From the NCBI GenBank assembly GCA_021647765.1, contig JAKIUD010000015.1:1-56204 (forward strand): 56,204 nt of DNA. Reading direction: 5' to 3'. The translations under genes were made by a program, and so were the position numbers. This stretch comes from Desulfuromusa sp. (GTDB taxonomy: Bacteria; Desulfobacterota; Desulfuromonadia; Desulfuromonadales; Geopsychrobacteraceae). The stretch's first letter is position 1, and each line of letters begins with the position of its first letter. This document shows positions 44,812-52,306 of this stretch, in pieces. The notes beneath the pieces are model-generated. The model had not been told where the DNA came from. It did no database searches and saw only the letters and a list, made by a program, of their open reading frames with translations.

Positions 44812-45300
44812 TCAATCAATTCTGATGATTTGACCGGTAGCCTCATCTTCAAGATTCAATAGACCAACTGTATGATGGGGTGCTGAACGCCGGTCTATCG
44901 GGCTGCCGGGATTGAACAGCAGTATTGAGCCGACCTTTTGACAGAACGGTCGATGACTGTGACCAAAAACCAGAACATCGATATCTGTGCCATAAAAGCT
45001 GTTCAATACCCGCTTTTCTATACCATTTGGTGATCCCCAGCCGTGCATCATCCCAATGCGAAAGCCGGATAACTCAACAATTCTCTGTACCGGTAAAGTA
45101 GATTGCGGCTTATCCATATTGCCACATACTCCGTACCAGAGAAGAGGATAAAAACAGCGGCTGAGATCAGGGTGAACATGATCGCCTGCGTGAAGTATTA
45201 CCTCGACATCAGCAAATGGGCCGCTCAATAGTTGTTGGGCTAACACTAACCCTTCATCAAGAGAAGAAACATGAGTATCGGATAAAATACCTACTCGCAT
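44812..45300 (-). CDS. YfcE/MJ0936-type metallophosphoesterase
   Basis: About 162 residues. Metal-binding motifs are GILSDTH (N-terminus), HAGDHVHPD, GNMD and the C-terminal FGHSH, all characteristic of YfcE-like phosphodiesterases with two metal ions. The physiological substrate is unknown. ATG 45300 is preferred over TTG 45324 because the phosphoesterase fold begins at once (MRVGILSDTH). Confidence 0.88.
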   Translation of the reverse strand: MRVGILSDTHVSSLDEGLVLAQQLLSGPFADVEVILHAGDHVHPDLSRCFYPLLWYGVCGNMDKPQSTLPVQRIVELSGFRIGMMHGWGSPNGIEKRVLNSFYGTDIDVLVFGHSHRPFCQKVGSILLFNPGSPIDRRSAPHHTVGLLNLEDEATGQIIRID

Positions 45301-45324
45301 CGTCGTTATAAATCCTGGATACAA

Positions 45325-45670
45325 TGAGACGCTTAATGGCCATTTTTAGCCATTAAGTGCTGAAATTTACATATTTATTTTCTTGGTCTAGGTTCTTATA
45401 GCACTCAAACCGAACCAATCTTATTATTATTTCAACCGTTTTTATATTATTAAATATTTGGCATTATCATTGCGACAAACCATTAATGGGTTATATTATG
45501 TACGTGTAACTAATTATCTTGACTATTTTTTAGTAAAACTATAAATATTTAGTTTGAATAATTCTTGTCGCTATTGAATTTACAGTTTACATATCAGTAG
45601 AGGAGAATTTAGTAGCGCCCGTCATAATACCGCATCTTAGAATTTTCTCTCTACAGGAGGTCACACTCGC
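45325..45670 (+). promoter_or_regulatory. Upstream region of malic enzyme with sigma-54-like promoter
   Basis: A 346-base AT-rich gap. TGGCATTATCATTGCG at 45459-45474 matches the sigma-54 promoter pattern (TGGCAC, then TTGC, with GG and GC 10 bases apart). Transcription would start near 45486, leaving a 185-base leader. Inverted AT-rich segments flank it, but I see no clear enhancer site. The ribosome binding site AGGAGG is at about 45655-45660. Confidence 0.55.
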
Positions 45671-47929
45671 ATGTCAATTCGTCAAGAAGCCCTTGATTAC
45701 CACAGTAATGGGCGAAAAGGTAAAATTGAAGTTATCACAACTAAACCCTGTTCAACCAGCCACGAACTCGGACTAGCTTACAGTCCTGGCGTTGCAGAGC
45801 CTTGCCTGGAAATTGAAAAAAATCCAAGTGATGCCTATCAATATACCGCAAAAGGAAATCTGGTTGCGGTCGTTTCCAACGGTACTGCAGTTCTTGGCCT
45901 GGGGGATATTGGAGCCTTAGCTGGCAAGCCGGTTATGGAAGGAAAAGGTGTTTTGTTCAAAAGTTTTGCTGATATTGATGTCTTTGATATCGAATTGAAC
46001 ACCAAGGACTCAGATGAAATCATCAGAACCGTTAAACTATTGGAGCCGACTTTTGGTGGCATTAACTTAGAAGACATCAAAGGCCCAGAATGTTTCTACA
46101 TAGAAGAAGAGCTGAAAAAAATTATGGATATCCCGGTATTCCATGATGATCAGCACGGTACTGCTATTATTTCTGCTGCCGGAATGCTGAATGCCCTTGA
46201 AATTGTCGGAAAAGATGTTACCAAGGTAAAAATGGTTGTCAATGGTGCCGGTGCTGCCGGTATTGCCTGTGCCAATCTAGCGGTTACTATGGGGATTGAT
46301 AAAAATAACATCATCCTCTGCGATACAAAAGGGGTCATTTATAAAGGCAGAACGACCGGGATGAATGAATACAAGGAACGGCTAGCCGCAAATACTAATG
46401 CCAGAACCCTTGCAGATGCCATGGTTGATGCAGATATTTTCTTTGGGGTCTCGGCTAAAGGGGCATTGACGCCTGAAATGCTTAAAACTATGGCGAAAGA
46501 TCCCATCGTTTTTGCCATGGCAAACCCCGACCCTGAGATTCTTCCCCCCGATGCCAAGGCAGTCCGTGATGACGTCATTATGGGGACTGGCCGTTCTGAC
46601 TACGTGAACCAGGTCAATAATGTCCTCTGCTTCCCCTTCCTGTTCCGCGGAGCCCTGGATGTTCACGCCAGTGCTATCAATGATGAAATGAAACTGGCTG
46701 CTGTCAAAGCTCTGGCTGATCTGGCGAAACAGGATGTCCCCGATTCGGTTCGTAAAGCCTACGCGGGCGAAGATATCCAATTTGGTCGGGAATACATTAT
46801 TCCAAAACCCTTTGACCCACGGGTTCTACTCCATGTTGCTCCAGCCGTTGCTCAAGCAGCAATGGATACAGGAGTTGCACGCCGCCCCATCGAAGACATG
46901 GAAAAATATCGCGAATCTCTCGAGGCTTTACAAGGACGTTCCAAACAAGTTATGCGGATCCTGATCAACAAGGCTAAGGCAAATCCAAAGCGGATTGTCT
47001 TTCCCGAAGGGGAAGAGGATAAAATTCTGCGTGCAGCACATATTCTCATCAAAGAAAAAATTGCCATACCAGTCCTGCTTGGGAACGAAGCTGAAATTAA
47101 CCGGCAGATTGTTGACCTGCATTTGGATCTGGGTGATGTCGAAATCTGCGACCCAATGACCAGCCCTAAACGAGGTGAATACATTGATAGTTTATTTGCA
47201 CTGCGTCAGCGTAAGGGAGTAACCCGTGCTGGAGCCAAGCGGCAGATAAAATCAAATAACAACTACTATGGCGCAATGATGGTGCATAAAGGGGATGCCG
47301 ATACCATGCTCTCCGGGATCAACCATCACTATCCAGAAACCATTAAACCGACTCTGGAGATTGTTGGCAAGCAAGACAACCTGTCGAAAGTTCATGGAAT
47401 GTACATGATGGTTTTCAAGAAGAAAGTCGTTTTTATTGCCGATGCCACCGTGACTATTGATCCAACCGCAGAAGAGTTGGCAGAAACGGCTATTCTAGCT
47501 GCAGAAAAAGTTCGTCAGTTTAACATAGAGCCCAAAATAGCCATGCTTTCTTTCTCTAACTTTGGCAGCACTAATCATCCGGCAGCAACAAAGGTCAAAA
47601 AAGCCACTACCCTGGTTAAACAACTGGCTCCTGACTTGATCGTTGATGGTGAAATGCAGGCAAATGTCGCTCTTGATCCAGAACTGACAGAATCACAATA
47701 CTCGTTCTCAATGCTTAAAGGTGATGCGAACGTCTTTATCTTCCCTGATCTACAATCTGGCAATATCAGCTATAAGTTGCTTAACAAATTAGGGGGAGCT
47801 GATGCTGTTGGTCCAATCCTGATGGGAACAAAAAAACCAATTCATGTACTGCAACGTGGTGATGATGTTGCTGATATTGTCAATATGGCAGCTGTTGCCG
47901 TTGTTGATGCTCAAGAAAACGAGATATAA
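45671..47929 (+). CDS. maeB: NADP-dependent malic enzyme with phosphotransacetylase-like C-terminal domain
   Basis: A 752-residue MaeB-type enzyme. Residues 1-420 are malic enzyme (LAYSPGVAEPC, HDDQHGTAI, nucleotide motif VVNGAGAAGIACANL). From about 430 a phosphate acetyltransferase-like domain follows (RIVFPEGEEDKILRAA), which in MaeB binds acetyl-CoA as regulator and lacks catalysis. It decarboxylates malate to pyruvate. The gene stands alone, with its own promoter region and a strong terminator. Confidence 0.96.
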   Translation: MSIRQEALDYHSNGRKGKIEVITTKPCSTSHELGLAYSPGVAEPCLEIEKNPSDAYQYTAKGNLVAVVSNGTAVLGLGDIGALAGKPVMEGKGVLFKSFADIDVFDIELNTKDSDEIIRTVKLLEPTFGGINLEDIKGPECFYIEEELKKIMDIPVFHDDQHGTAIISAAGMLNALEIVGKDVTKVKMVVNGAGAAGIACANLAVTMGIDKNNIILCDTKGVIYKGRTTGMNEYKERLAANTNARTLADAMVDADIFFGVSAKGALTPEMLKTMAKDPIVFAMANPDPEILPPDAKAVRDDVIMGTGRSDYVNQVNNVLCFPFLFRGALDVHASAINDEMKLAAVKALADLAKQDVPDSVRKAYAGEDIQFGREYIIPKPFDPRVLLHVAPAVAQAAMDTGVARRPIEDMEKYRESLEALQGRSKQVMRILINKAKANPKRIVFPEGEEDKILRAAHILIKEKIAIPVLLGNEAEINRQIVDLHLDLGDVEICDPMTSPKRGEYIDSLFALRQRKGVTRAGAKRQIKSNNNYYGAMMVHKGDADTMLSGINHHYPETIKPTLEIVGKQDNLSKVHGMYMMVFKKKVVFIADATVTIDPTAEELAETAILAAEKVRQFNIEPKIAMLSFSNFGSTNHPAATKVKKATTLVKQLAPDLIVDGEMQANVALDPELTESQYSFSMLKGDANVFIFPDLQSGNISYKLLNKLGGADAVGPILMGTKKPIHVLQRGDDVADIVNMAAVAVVDAQENEI

Positions 47930-47960
47930 TCCAGACAACACCTGAAACTATTTGCACACA

Positions 47961-47995
47961 ACGGGAGTTTTCACTTTGGAAACTCCCGTTTTTTT
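47961..47995 (+). terminator. Rho-independent terminator after maeB
   Basis: ACGGGAGTTT (47961-47970) and AAACTCCCGT (47980-47989) form a perfect 10 bp stem with a 9-base loop, followed by a run of Ts to 47995. It is the strongest terminator in the window and isolates maeB from thrC. Confidence 0.95.
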
Positions 47996-48053
47996 ACTAC
48001 AATCAACCTCCGCGACGGCTTTTTTTGCTAGTATAAAAAAATCAATAAAGAGC

Positions 48054-48215
48054 TTAACGCTAGTTTAAACAACTTTGCAGTAATCTCGGAACTGTCCCCA
48101 GCACCATCGGGGGCTGTCCCGAGAGTTTACGAGCCATGAAAATGTGGAGGTTTGCACCACAAAAGCCTGAGACAGTCCCGTATTTGCTGCCAATTACCCT
48201 TAAACTAGCGCCATT
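48054..48215. repeat. Family 1 dispersed repeat, copy C (inverted orientation)
   Basis: A 162 bp copy of the family 1 element in the opposite orientation to copies A and B. The ends are TTAACGCTAGTTTAAAC on the left and CTTAAACTAGCGCCATT on the right. Internal words GGGGGCTGTCCC and GACAGTCCCG are shared. It sits between the maeB terminator and thrC, 95 bases upstream of the thrC start. No protein is encoded. Confidence 0.85.
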
Positions 48216-48309
48216 CGGGACACCCCCGGTTTTGTTTCTATTTATACTGATACTGAACTGTCACCATTTCCCTATAACCCGGAAAAATCTTTAGTGCGAG
48301 GAAAACCAT

Positions 48310-49701
48310 ATGAAATATTGCAGTACCAGAGGTCAAGTTCATGGATTAAGTTTCAGTGCTGCAGTCATGATGGGGCTGGCGGATGATGGAGGATTACTTC
48401 TCCCTGAAGATATTCCAGTATTATCAAAAGATGAGCTACAGAAACTCCGCAATCTACCCTACCCTGAATTAGCCTTCCAGATCATATCGAAGTATGCCAC
48501 CGATATTCCTGTCACCGATTTGAAAGATATCATAGATCGCTCTTATGCCAGCTTCGACCATCCACAGATCACTCCGGTTGTGAAACTGGATGACCTATAT
48601 ATTCTTGAACTGTTTCACGGTCCAACCCTTGCGTTCAAAGATGTAGCATTGCAGTTTCTCGGAAATTTGTTTGAATACTTATTGGGCAACAGTGGTCAGC
48701 AAATGAACATTATCGGCGCAACCAGTGGTGATACCGGTAGTGCAGCTATATATGGGGTCAAGGGAAAACAGAGAATCAACATCTTCATCCTGCATCCCAA
48801 GGGTAAGGTTTCCCCTATCCAGAAAATGCAGATGACCACTATCACCGATGCCAACGTGTTCAACATCGCAGTTGAAGGAACATTCGATGATGCCCAAGCG
48901 ATCGTCAAGGAAATTTTCGGTGACCTCGACTACAAGAATAAACATGCTCTGGGGGTCGTAAACTCGATCAACTGTGCGCGACTCCTGGCTCAAGTGGTCT
49001 ACTATTTTTACGCCTTTTCCCAGGTTCAGAAGGCAACCGGTGCCAAAGAGGTTGAATTTTCGGTGCCGACCGGTAACTTTGGCGATATTTTCGCTGGCTA
49101 TATCGCCCGCAAGATGGGTCTGCCGATTAAAAAACTGATTCTCGCCAATAACATCAACAACATTCTCAGCCGTTTCGTCACCGAGGGTGATTACTCGGCT
49201 GCCGAGGTGCATCACAGTTTATCGCCGTCGATGGACATTCAGATAGCAAGCAATTTTGAGCGTTACCTCTTTTACCTCTACGACAAGGATGCCTATCGCC
49301 TCAATGCTGCGATGGAGACCTTCAAACTAAACGGCATACTGCCGGTTTCGAGTGAAGAACTGACTCGGACACAACAGATCTTCGCTGCGGCCTCGATTAA
49401 TGATGAAGAGACCCTCGCGGCAATTGGCAGATTTGCCGACAAGACCGGATATATCCTCGATCCACATACGGCGATCGGGGTCGAGGTCGGACAACGGGTG
49501 CGGAGTGGTGACTGCCCACTGATCTGTCTGGCGACAGCCCATCCCGCCAAGTTTGGCGAAACGGTCAAAAAGGCCACTGGTCTCGATCCTGCCTTGCCAC
49601 CAGCTTTTCAGGGAATCGACAAACTGGAGGAAAAATTAGTAACCCTGCCTGCTGAGATAGAAGCGATTAAACAGTATGTTGATGCGCACGTATTGACCTG
49701 A
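48310..49701 (+). CDS. thrC: Threonine synthase
   Basis: A 463-residue PLP enzyme converting O-phosphohomoserine to threonine. The N-terminal Thr_synth_N segment (MKYCSTRGQVHGLSFSAAVM) is followed by the PLP lysine in LFHGPTLAFKDVALQFL (Lys near 107), the phosphate-binding GATSGDTGSAAIYG and VPTGNFGDIFAGY. The start has GAGG upstream. The 3' half is visibly richer in GC than the 5' half. Its stop abuts the remains of an IS110-like element. Confidence 0.96.
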   Translation: MKYCSTRGQVHGLSFSAAVMMGLADDGGLLLPEDIPVLSKDELQKLRNLPYPELAFQIISKYATDIPVTDLKDIIDRSYASFDHPQITPVVKLDDLYILELFHGPTLAFKDVALQFLGNLFEYLLGNSGQQMNIIGATSGDTGSAAIYGVKGKQRINIFILHPKGKVSPIQKMQMTTITDANVFNIAVEGTFDDAQAIVKEIFGDLDYKNKHALGVVNSINCARLLAQVVYYFYAFSQVQKATGAKEVEFSVPTGNFGDIFAGYIARKMGLPIKKLILANNINNILSRFVTEGDYSAAEVHHSLSPSMDIQIASNFERYLFYLYDKDAYRLNAAMETFKLNGILPVSSEELTRTQQIFAAASINDEETLAAIGRFADKTGYILDPHTAIGVEVGQRVRSGDCPLICLATAHPAKFGETVKKATGLDPALPPAFQGIDKLEEKLVTLPAEIEAIKQYVDAHVLT

Positions 49702-49734
49702 TTGCCGCCCCGCTTTTCGTGCTACAAAAAACTC

Positions 49735-50012
49735 GTCGATCATTTTTGATGCGATCTCCGCTCTGCTTGGGGATCTTGGCCACACAATCAAAACCTTGGA
49801 CAGTCTGATGTCGATAAATATCATAGCCATAAGGATCAGCTTCATAAACAAAGTGCGGTTTGTAGTTCAACGAAACCAGCTTTCTGACGACTTTGTCGAG
49901 AGCTGCCAAGCAGCCGTCAACCTTACCGGATGACCAGCGACAACTACAATTCCCACCTGACGACAATTATATTTCCCGTTTGATACCGAAATCGGTTATT
50001 CAAATTCTCCAT
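49735..50012 (-). pseudogene. IS110/IS1111-family transposase remnant
   Basis: On the minus strand a degraded stretch with DGCLAALDKVVRKL, HFVYEADPYGYDIYRH and SGDRIKNDRR, which match the N-terminal third of IS110-type (DEDD) transposases. The frame is broken before and after, a short piece of the VAPSLIPK region is missing, and the C-terminal two thirds are absent. A possible original start ATG is at 50012. It abuts the 3' end of thrC. Confidence 0.75.
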
Positions 50013-50023
50013 GGAGGATTCGG

Positions 50024-50173
50024 ATGATCACAGACAATCAAGTGAGGAAATTGATGAAGCATCTGCAAGGAGAAGAGACACTGGAGATGGCGGCTGCCAA
50101 GTCGGGAATGGATGAGAAAACCGCTCGTAAATACCGCAAATCGGGCAAAAGACACAGGCATACAGTCCGGTGA
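50024..50173 (+). pseudogene. IS21-type transposase (IstA) N-terminal remnant
   Basis: A 49-residue ORF with a good ribosome binding site (GGAGGATTCGG). Residues 1-42 (VRKLMKHLQGEETLEMAAAK, then MDEKTARKYRKSGK) match the helix-turn-helix end of IS21-like transposases. It then loses the frame and stops; the catalytic domain and istB are absent. Confidence 0.75.
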
Positions 50174-50212
50174 TGTTGAGCAGTGGATCAAGCACTCATG
50201 CTGCGCGGTAGT

Positions 50213-50299
50213 CGTAATTTCGTGACCCGTGTTAGTTCCCAGATTAGCCTGCACGTAATTTCCTGATTATCTTGATACTTCTTTCTGATTATTTTGATA
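50213..50299. other. Candidate transposon end with direct repeats
   Basis: Two pairs of related words: GTAATTTCGTGA (50215) and GTAATTTCCTGA (50255), then CTGATTATCTTGATA (50263-50277) and CTGATTATTTTGATA (50285-50299). Repeated transposase-binding sites like these are usual at one end of multi-gene transposons; they lie just past the terminator of the transposon operon, where an end is expected. The exact border is not determined. Confidence 0.4.
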
Positions 50300-50300
50300 A

Positions 50301-50335
50301 AACGCCCCGGAGGCTGATGCCGCTTCCGGGGCGTT
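50301..50335 (-). terminator. Terminator of the transposon operon
   Basis: AACGCCCCGGA (50301-50311) pairs with TCCGGGGCGTT (50325-50335), 11 bp perfect; TTTTATC follows on the minus strand. It lies directly after the small ORF of the transposon operon. Confidence 0.8.
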
Positions 50336-50351
50336 GATGTTGTCGGCTTGG

Positions 50352-50501
50352 TTAAAACGGTTCGTCGTTGTTTTCCGCTTCCAGGCAGTGGCCGTCGTCA
50401 TGCGCCGCGAGTTGGCGGCAATAGTCCTTCAGGAGCTGCTCCATCTGCCGGAGCAGATCGAACAGCTCGGCGGCAACCTGTCTGTGTTCGTCTTCTGTCA
50501 T
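50352..50501 (-). CDS. Small transposon-associated protein
   Basis: A 49-residue, acidic, probably helical ORF (MTEDEHRQVAAELFDLLRQM at the start; ends NNDEPF). The ATG at 50501 has GGGAGG upstream and lies 13 bases after the ATPase stop. It shares the high GC and the strand of the ATPase, and a terminator follows. I know no function; it may be a co-factor of transposition or a passenger. Confidence 0.6.
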   Translation of the reverse strand: MTEDEHRQVAAELFDLLRQMEQLLKDYCRQLAAHDDGHCLEAENNDEPF

Positions 50502-50514
50502 TGGCGCACCTCCC

Positions 50515-51318
50515 TCAGAAGAGTTCCGTGGCCGCCTGCCGCACATGCTCGGCGGTGACGACTTGAGATTTTTCGCTGGTGGCGGCGACCAGAGACCCTC
50601 TGGCCAGATGGTTGGCTTTGCGGAACAGGCCACCGGAGCCCTGATGGATGGCCGTGACGGCCTGGTCATCAAAGGGGAAATGGTTCAGTCCGGCGATTTT
50701 CAGGTGATGCTCCAGGTAGCACTCCATCCCTTCGCGGTTGACCTCCTGCAGATTTCTGCGGGCGACGATACGCGAAGCCAGCGGCACGGCGGTGCGATGC
50801 AGCAGGTTGTCGGCCAGGTTGTTCTGGCCGGCGAGGATGATCGGCAGATAGGGTTTGGAATCCCCTTCGAACTGGGTCAGGGTGTGCAGTTCGGCAAAGA
50901 CGTCGAGCCGTAGCAGGGAGGCCTCGTCGATGATCAGCAGCGGTTGCTGTTTCTTGCTCTGCACCAGGTTCAGAATCTGGGTGCGGATCAGGCCGGTGAG
51001 GATGGCGCGGGACGAGGAGGCGGTCTGGATATCGAGTTCGGCCAGCAGTTGCCGGAAGACCTCCAGGATCGAACCGGAGGTGGCGGTGACCCACAAGGGT
51101 TTGTACTTGGAGGGATGTAACTGACCTGCCACCCAGCGCAGGGCGGTCAACTTGCCGGCACCGACCTCGCCAGTGATCAGGACGATGGCGCCCAGTTCGA
51201 TGGTGTAGAGAATCCGCTGCAGAACTTGGAGCAGATCATCCGTCTTGAGGATCGCCTCCAGCGGCAGATCGGCGGCAAAGGGCTGACCTTTGAAGCCGAA
51301 GAAGCTGTGATAGCTCAT
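50515..51318 (-). CDS. ExeA-type AAA ATPase of a transposon, Walker A damaged
   Basis: A 267-residue protein opening YHSFFGFKGQPFAADLP, the usual start of ExeA-like ATPases that accompany DDE transposases, which act like TnsC/TniB in target handling. Walker A reads GEVGAGKLT (50-58): the Ser/Thr after the Lys is Leu57 (codon TTG at 51150-51148), one base from TCG. Walker B (PLLIIDEASLL) and sensor-like LILAGQNNL are intact. ATG 51318 has GGAGGAG upstream. GC is far above that of the flanking genes, a sign of transfer. ATP hydrolysis is probably lost. Confidence 0.85.
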   Translation of the reverse strand: MSYHSFFGFKGQPFAADLPLEAILKTDDLLQVLQRILYTIELGAIVLITGEVGAGKLTALRWVAGQLHPSKYKPLWVTATSGSILEVFRQLLAELDIQTASSSRAILTGLIRTQILNLVQSKKQQPLLIIDEASLLRLDVFAELHTLTQFEGDSKPYLPIILAGQNNLADNLLHRTAVPLASRIVARRNLQEVNREGMECYLEHHLKIAGLNHFPFDDQAVTAIHQGSGGLFRKANHLARGSLVAATSEKSQVVTAEHVRQAATELF

Positions 51319-51815
51319 GGCTTCTCCTCCCGTCTGGCAAACGACAACTGTCCCTGACGAACGCCGGTTTCTGTCGTTGAGTCTTTCTGCTCGCGGCCGA
51401 CTTTGGCGTTGATGTGGGGATCGAGCAGTACGAGAAAGCCCTGTGGTTCTCCGTGTAGCACGATCTCGACCTTGGTTGGGGTCTCTTCGTGAAACAGCAG
51501 ACCGATCTGCTCGCCGATCAAGCGGGTCGGAGCCTCGAAGCAACGACCGTTGATGGAAGCACTGCGGTCTTTGTTGACTCAGCGGAGAACCTCCTTGCGG
51601 AAGTGATCGTCCAGATCGACAGGCGACTTGCGGATCAATTCCAGATGGGAAGCGAACCGCTCCAGTGGAGGCTGGCCGGTGGAGGAATGGGGACGACGGT
51701 GATAGGTCTGCCGGATCCAGTGATCCAATGCTTGGTTGAGGTCTTCGAGTGTTTCTCCGGTAAAAGCTGACAGCAACTGACTTCTGACGGTGCGGAAGAA
51801 CGGCTCCTCGCTATT
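51315..51815 (-). pseudogene. DDE/integrase-core transposase, C-terminal part with internal stop
   Basis: In one frame: FFRTVRSQLLSAFTGETLED, then QTYHRRPHSSTGQPPLERF, then after an in-frame TGA (51581-51579) the same protein continues INGRCFEAPTRLIGEQIGLL to a natural end overlapping the ATPase start by 4 bases. This is the C-terminus (end of the catalytic core and beta-barrel) of the transposase that pairs with ExeA-like ATPases. The N-terminal part and upstream end of the transposon are missing; the sequence degenerates near 51810 where an ISL3-like remnant begins. Confidence 0.8.
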
Positions 51816-51869
51816 CCGAGTGGGTAATGGTATGAAAGCTGATTTCCATAACCTCGGAGTTTAACTCAC

Positions 51870-52020
51870 ATGAATCCTGAATCATTATTTGCAGTAGCTC
51901 TTGGCATCACTCCTCCGTGGGAGGTTGAGGGATTGACTTTTCCAAAGAGAACAAGCGCCTTGATATAAAGATCGGTTTCAGTCGCGGTGCCACCTTTGCC
52001 TGTCCTGTCTGCGGGGTATT
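51870..52020 (+). pseudogene. ISL3-family transposase N-terminal remnant with frameshift
   Basis: MNPESLFAVALGITPPWEVE is read from ATG 51870. A one-base loss near 51935 then shifts the frame, after which SKENKRLDIKIGFSRGATFA and the first zinc motif CPVCG follow. This is the zinc-finger N-terminus of ISL3 transposases. The remainder is missing. Confidence 0.75.
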
Positions 52021-52140
52021 AACTACGCGGATGCATTCTTCCGCGTCTTATCTTTTCTGGATGCCAAACCAGCCTCAGAACTGAGGTGTGGCTACGACTG
52101 GCTGAAGATTATCGCTAATCAGGAAAAGCCTTTAGTTTAG
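52018..52140 (+). pseudogene. Orphan C-terminal fragment of unknown origin
   Basis: A 40-codon open stretch ending in TAG: NYADAFFRVLSFLDAKPASE, then LRCGYDWLKIIANQEKPLV. It looks like the end of a real protein, has no start or ribosome binding site and is fused directly to the ISL3 remnant. I cannot identify it; it may be the C-terminus of another transposase or an internally deleted continuation of the ISL3-like one. Confidence 0.35.
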
Positions 52141-52144
52141 AGTC

Positions 52145-52306
52145 CTGACGACATCCCCCGGGGCATGATCTTGGTGTAACTGCCTGGCGATATTGGATAT
52201 GTTGGTTAGTAATATTCACCTGCAGGGTAATCCTATTTTTCTGAGGGCTGTCACAAGAGATCAATCGTAGAACTGCTCCCATATCGAGCAGAAATATTTT
52301 TGTCAT
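52145..52306 (-). CDS. Possible truncated small ORF coupled to the phosphoesterase
   Basis: A reading frame starting at ATG 52306, overlapping the phosphoesterase stop (ATGA), with the opening TKIFLLDMGAVLRLISCDSP. It runs to 52115 but its last part enters the orphan fragment region. Its C-terminus was probably lost to the mobile-element insertions. It may also be untranslated; evidence is only the coupled start. Confidence 0.25.

Noticed and set aside
44543..44815. 90-residue minus-strand ORF between exbB and the YfcE-like gene
   Set aside because: It runs through family 1 copy B; its middle reads the repeat, so coding is an accident of the element.
48216..48309. Threonine-type attenuator or riboswitch before thrC
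   Set aside because: No leader peptide rich in Thr/Ile codons, terminator hairpin or known riboswitch core was found in the short gap after the repeat.
50352..50672. 106-residue version of the small transposon ORF
   Set aside because: The extra N-terminal part overlaps the ATPase gene; the internal ATG at 50501 has a strong ribosome binding site and a normal gap after the ATPase stop.
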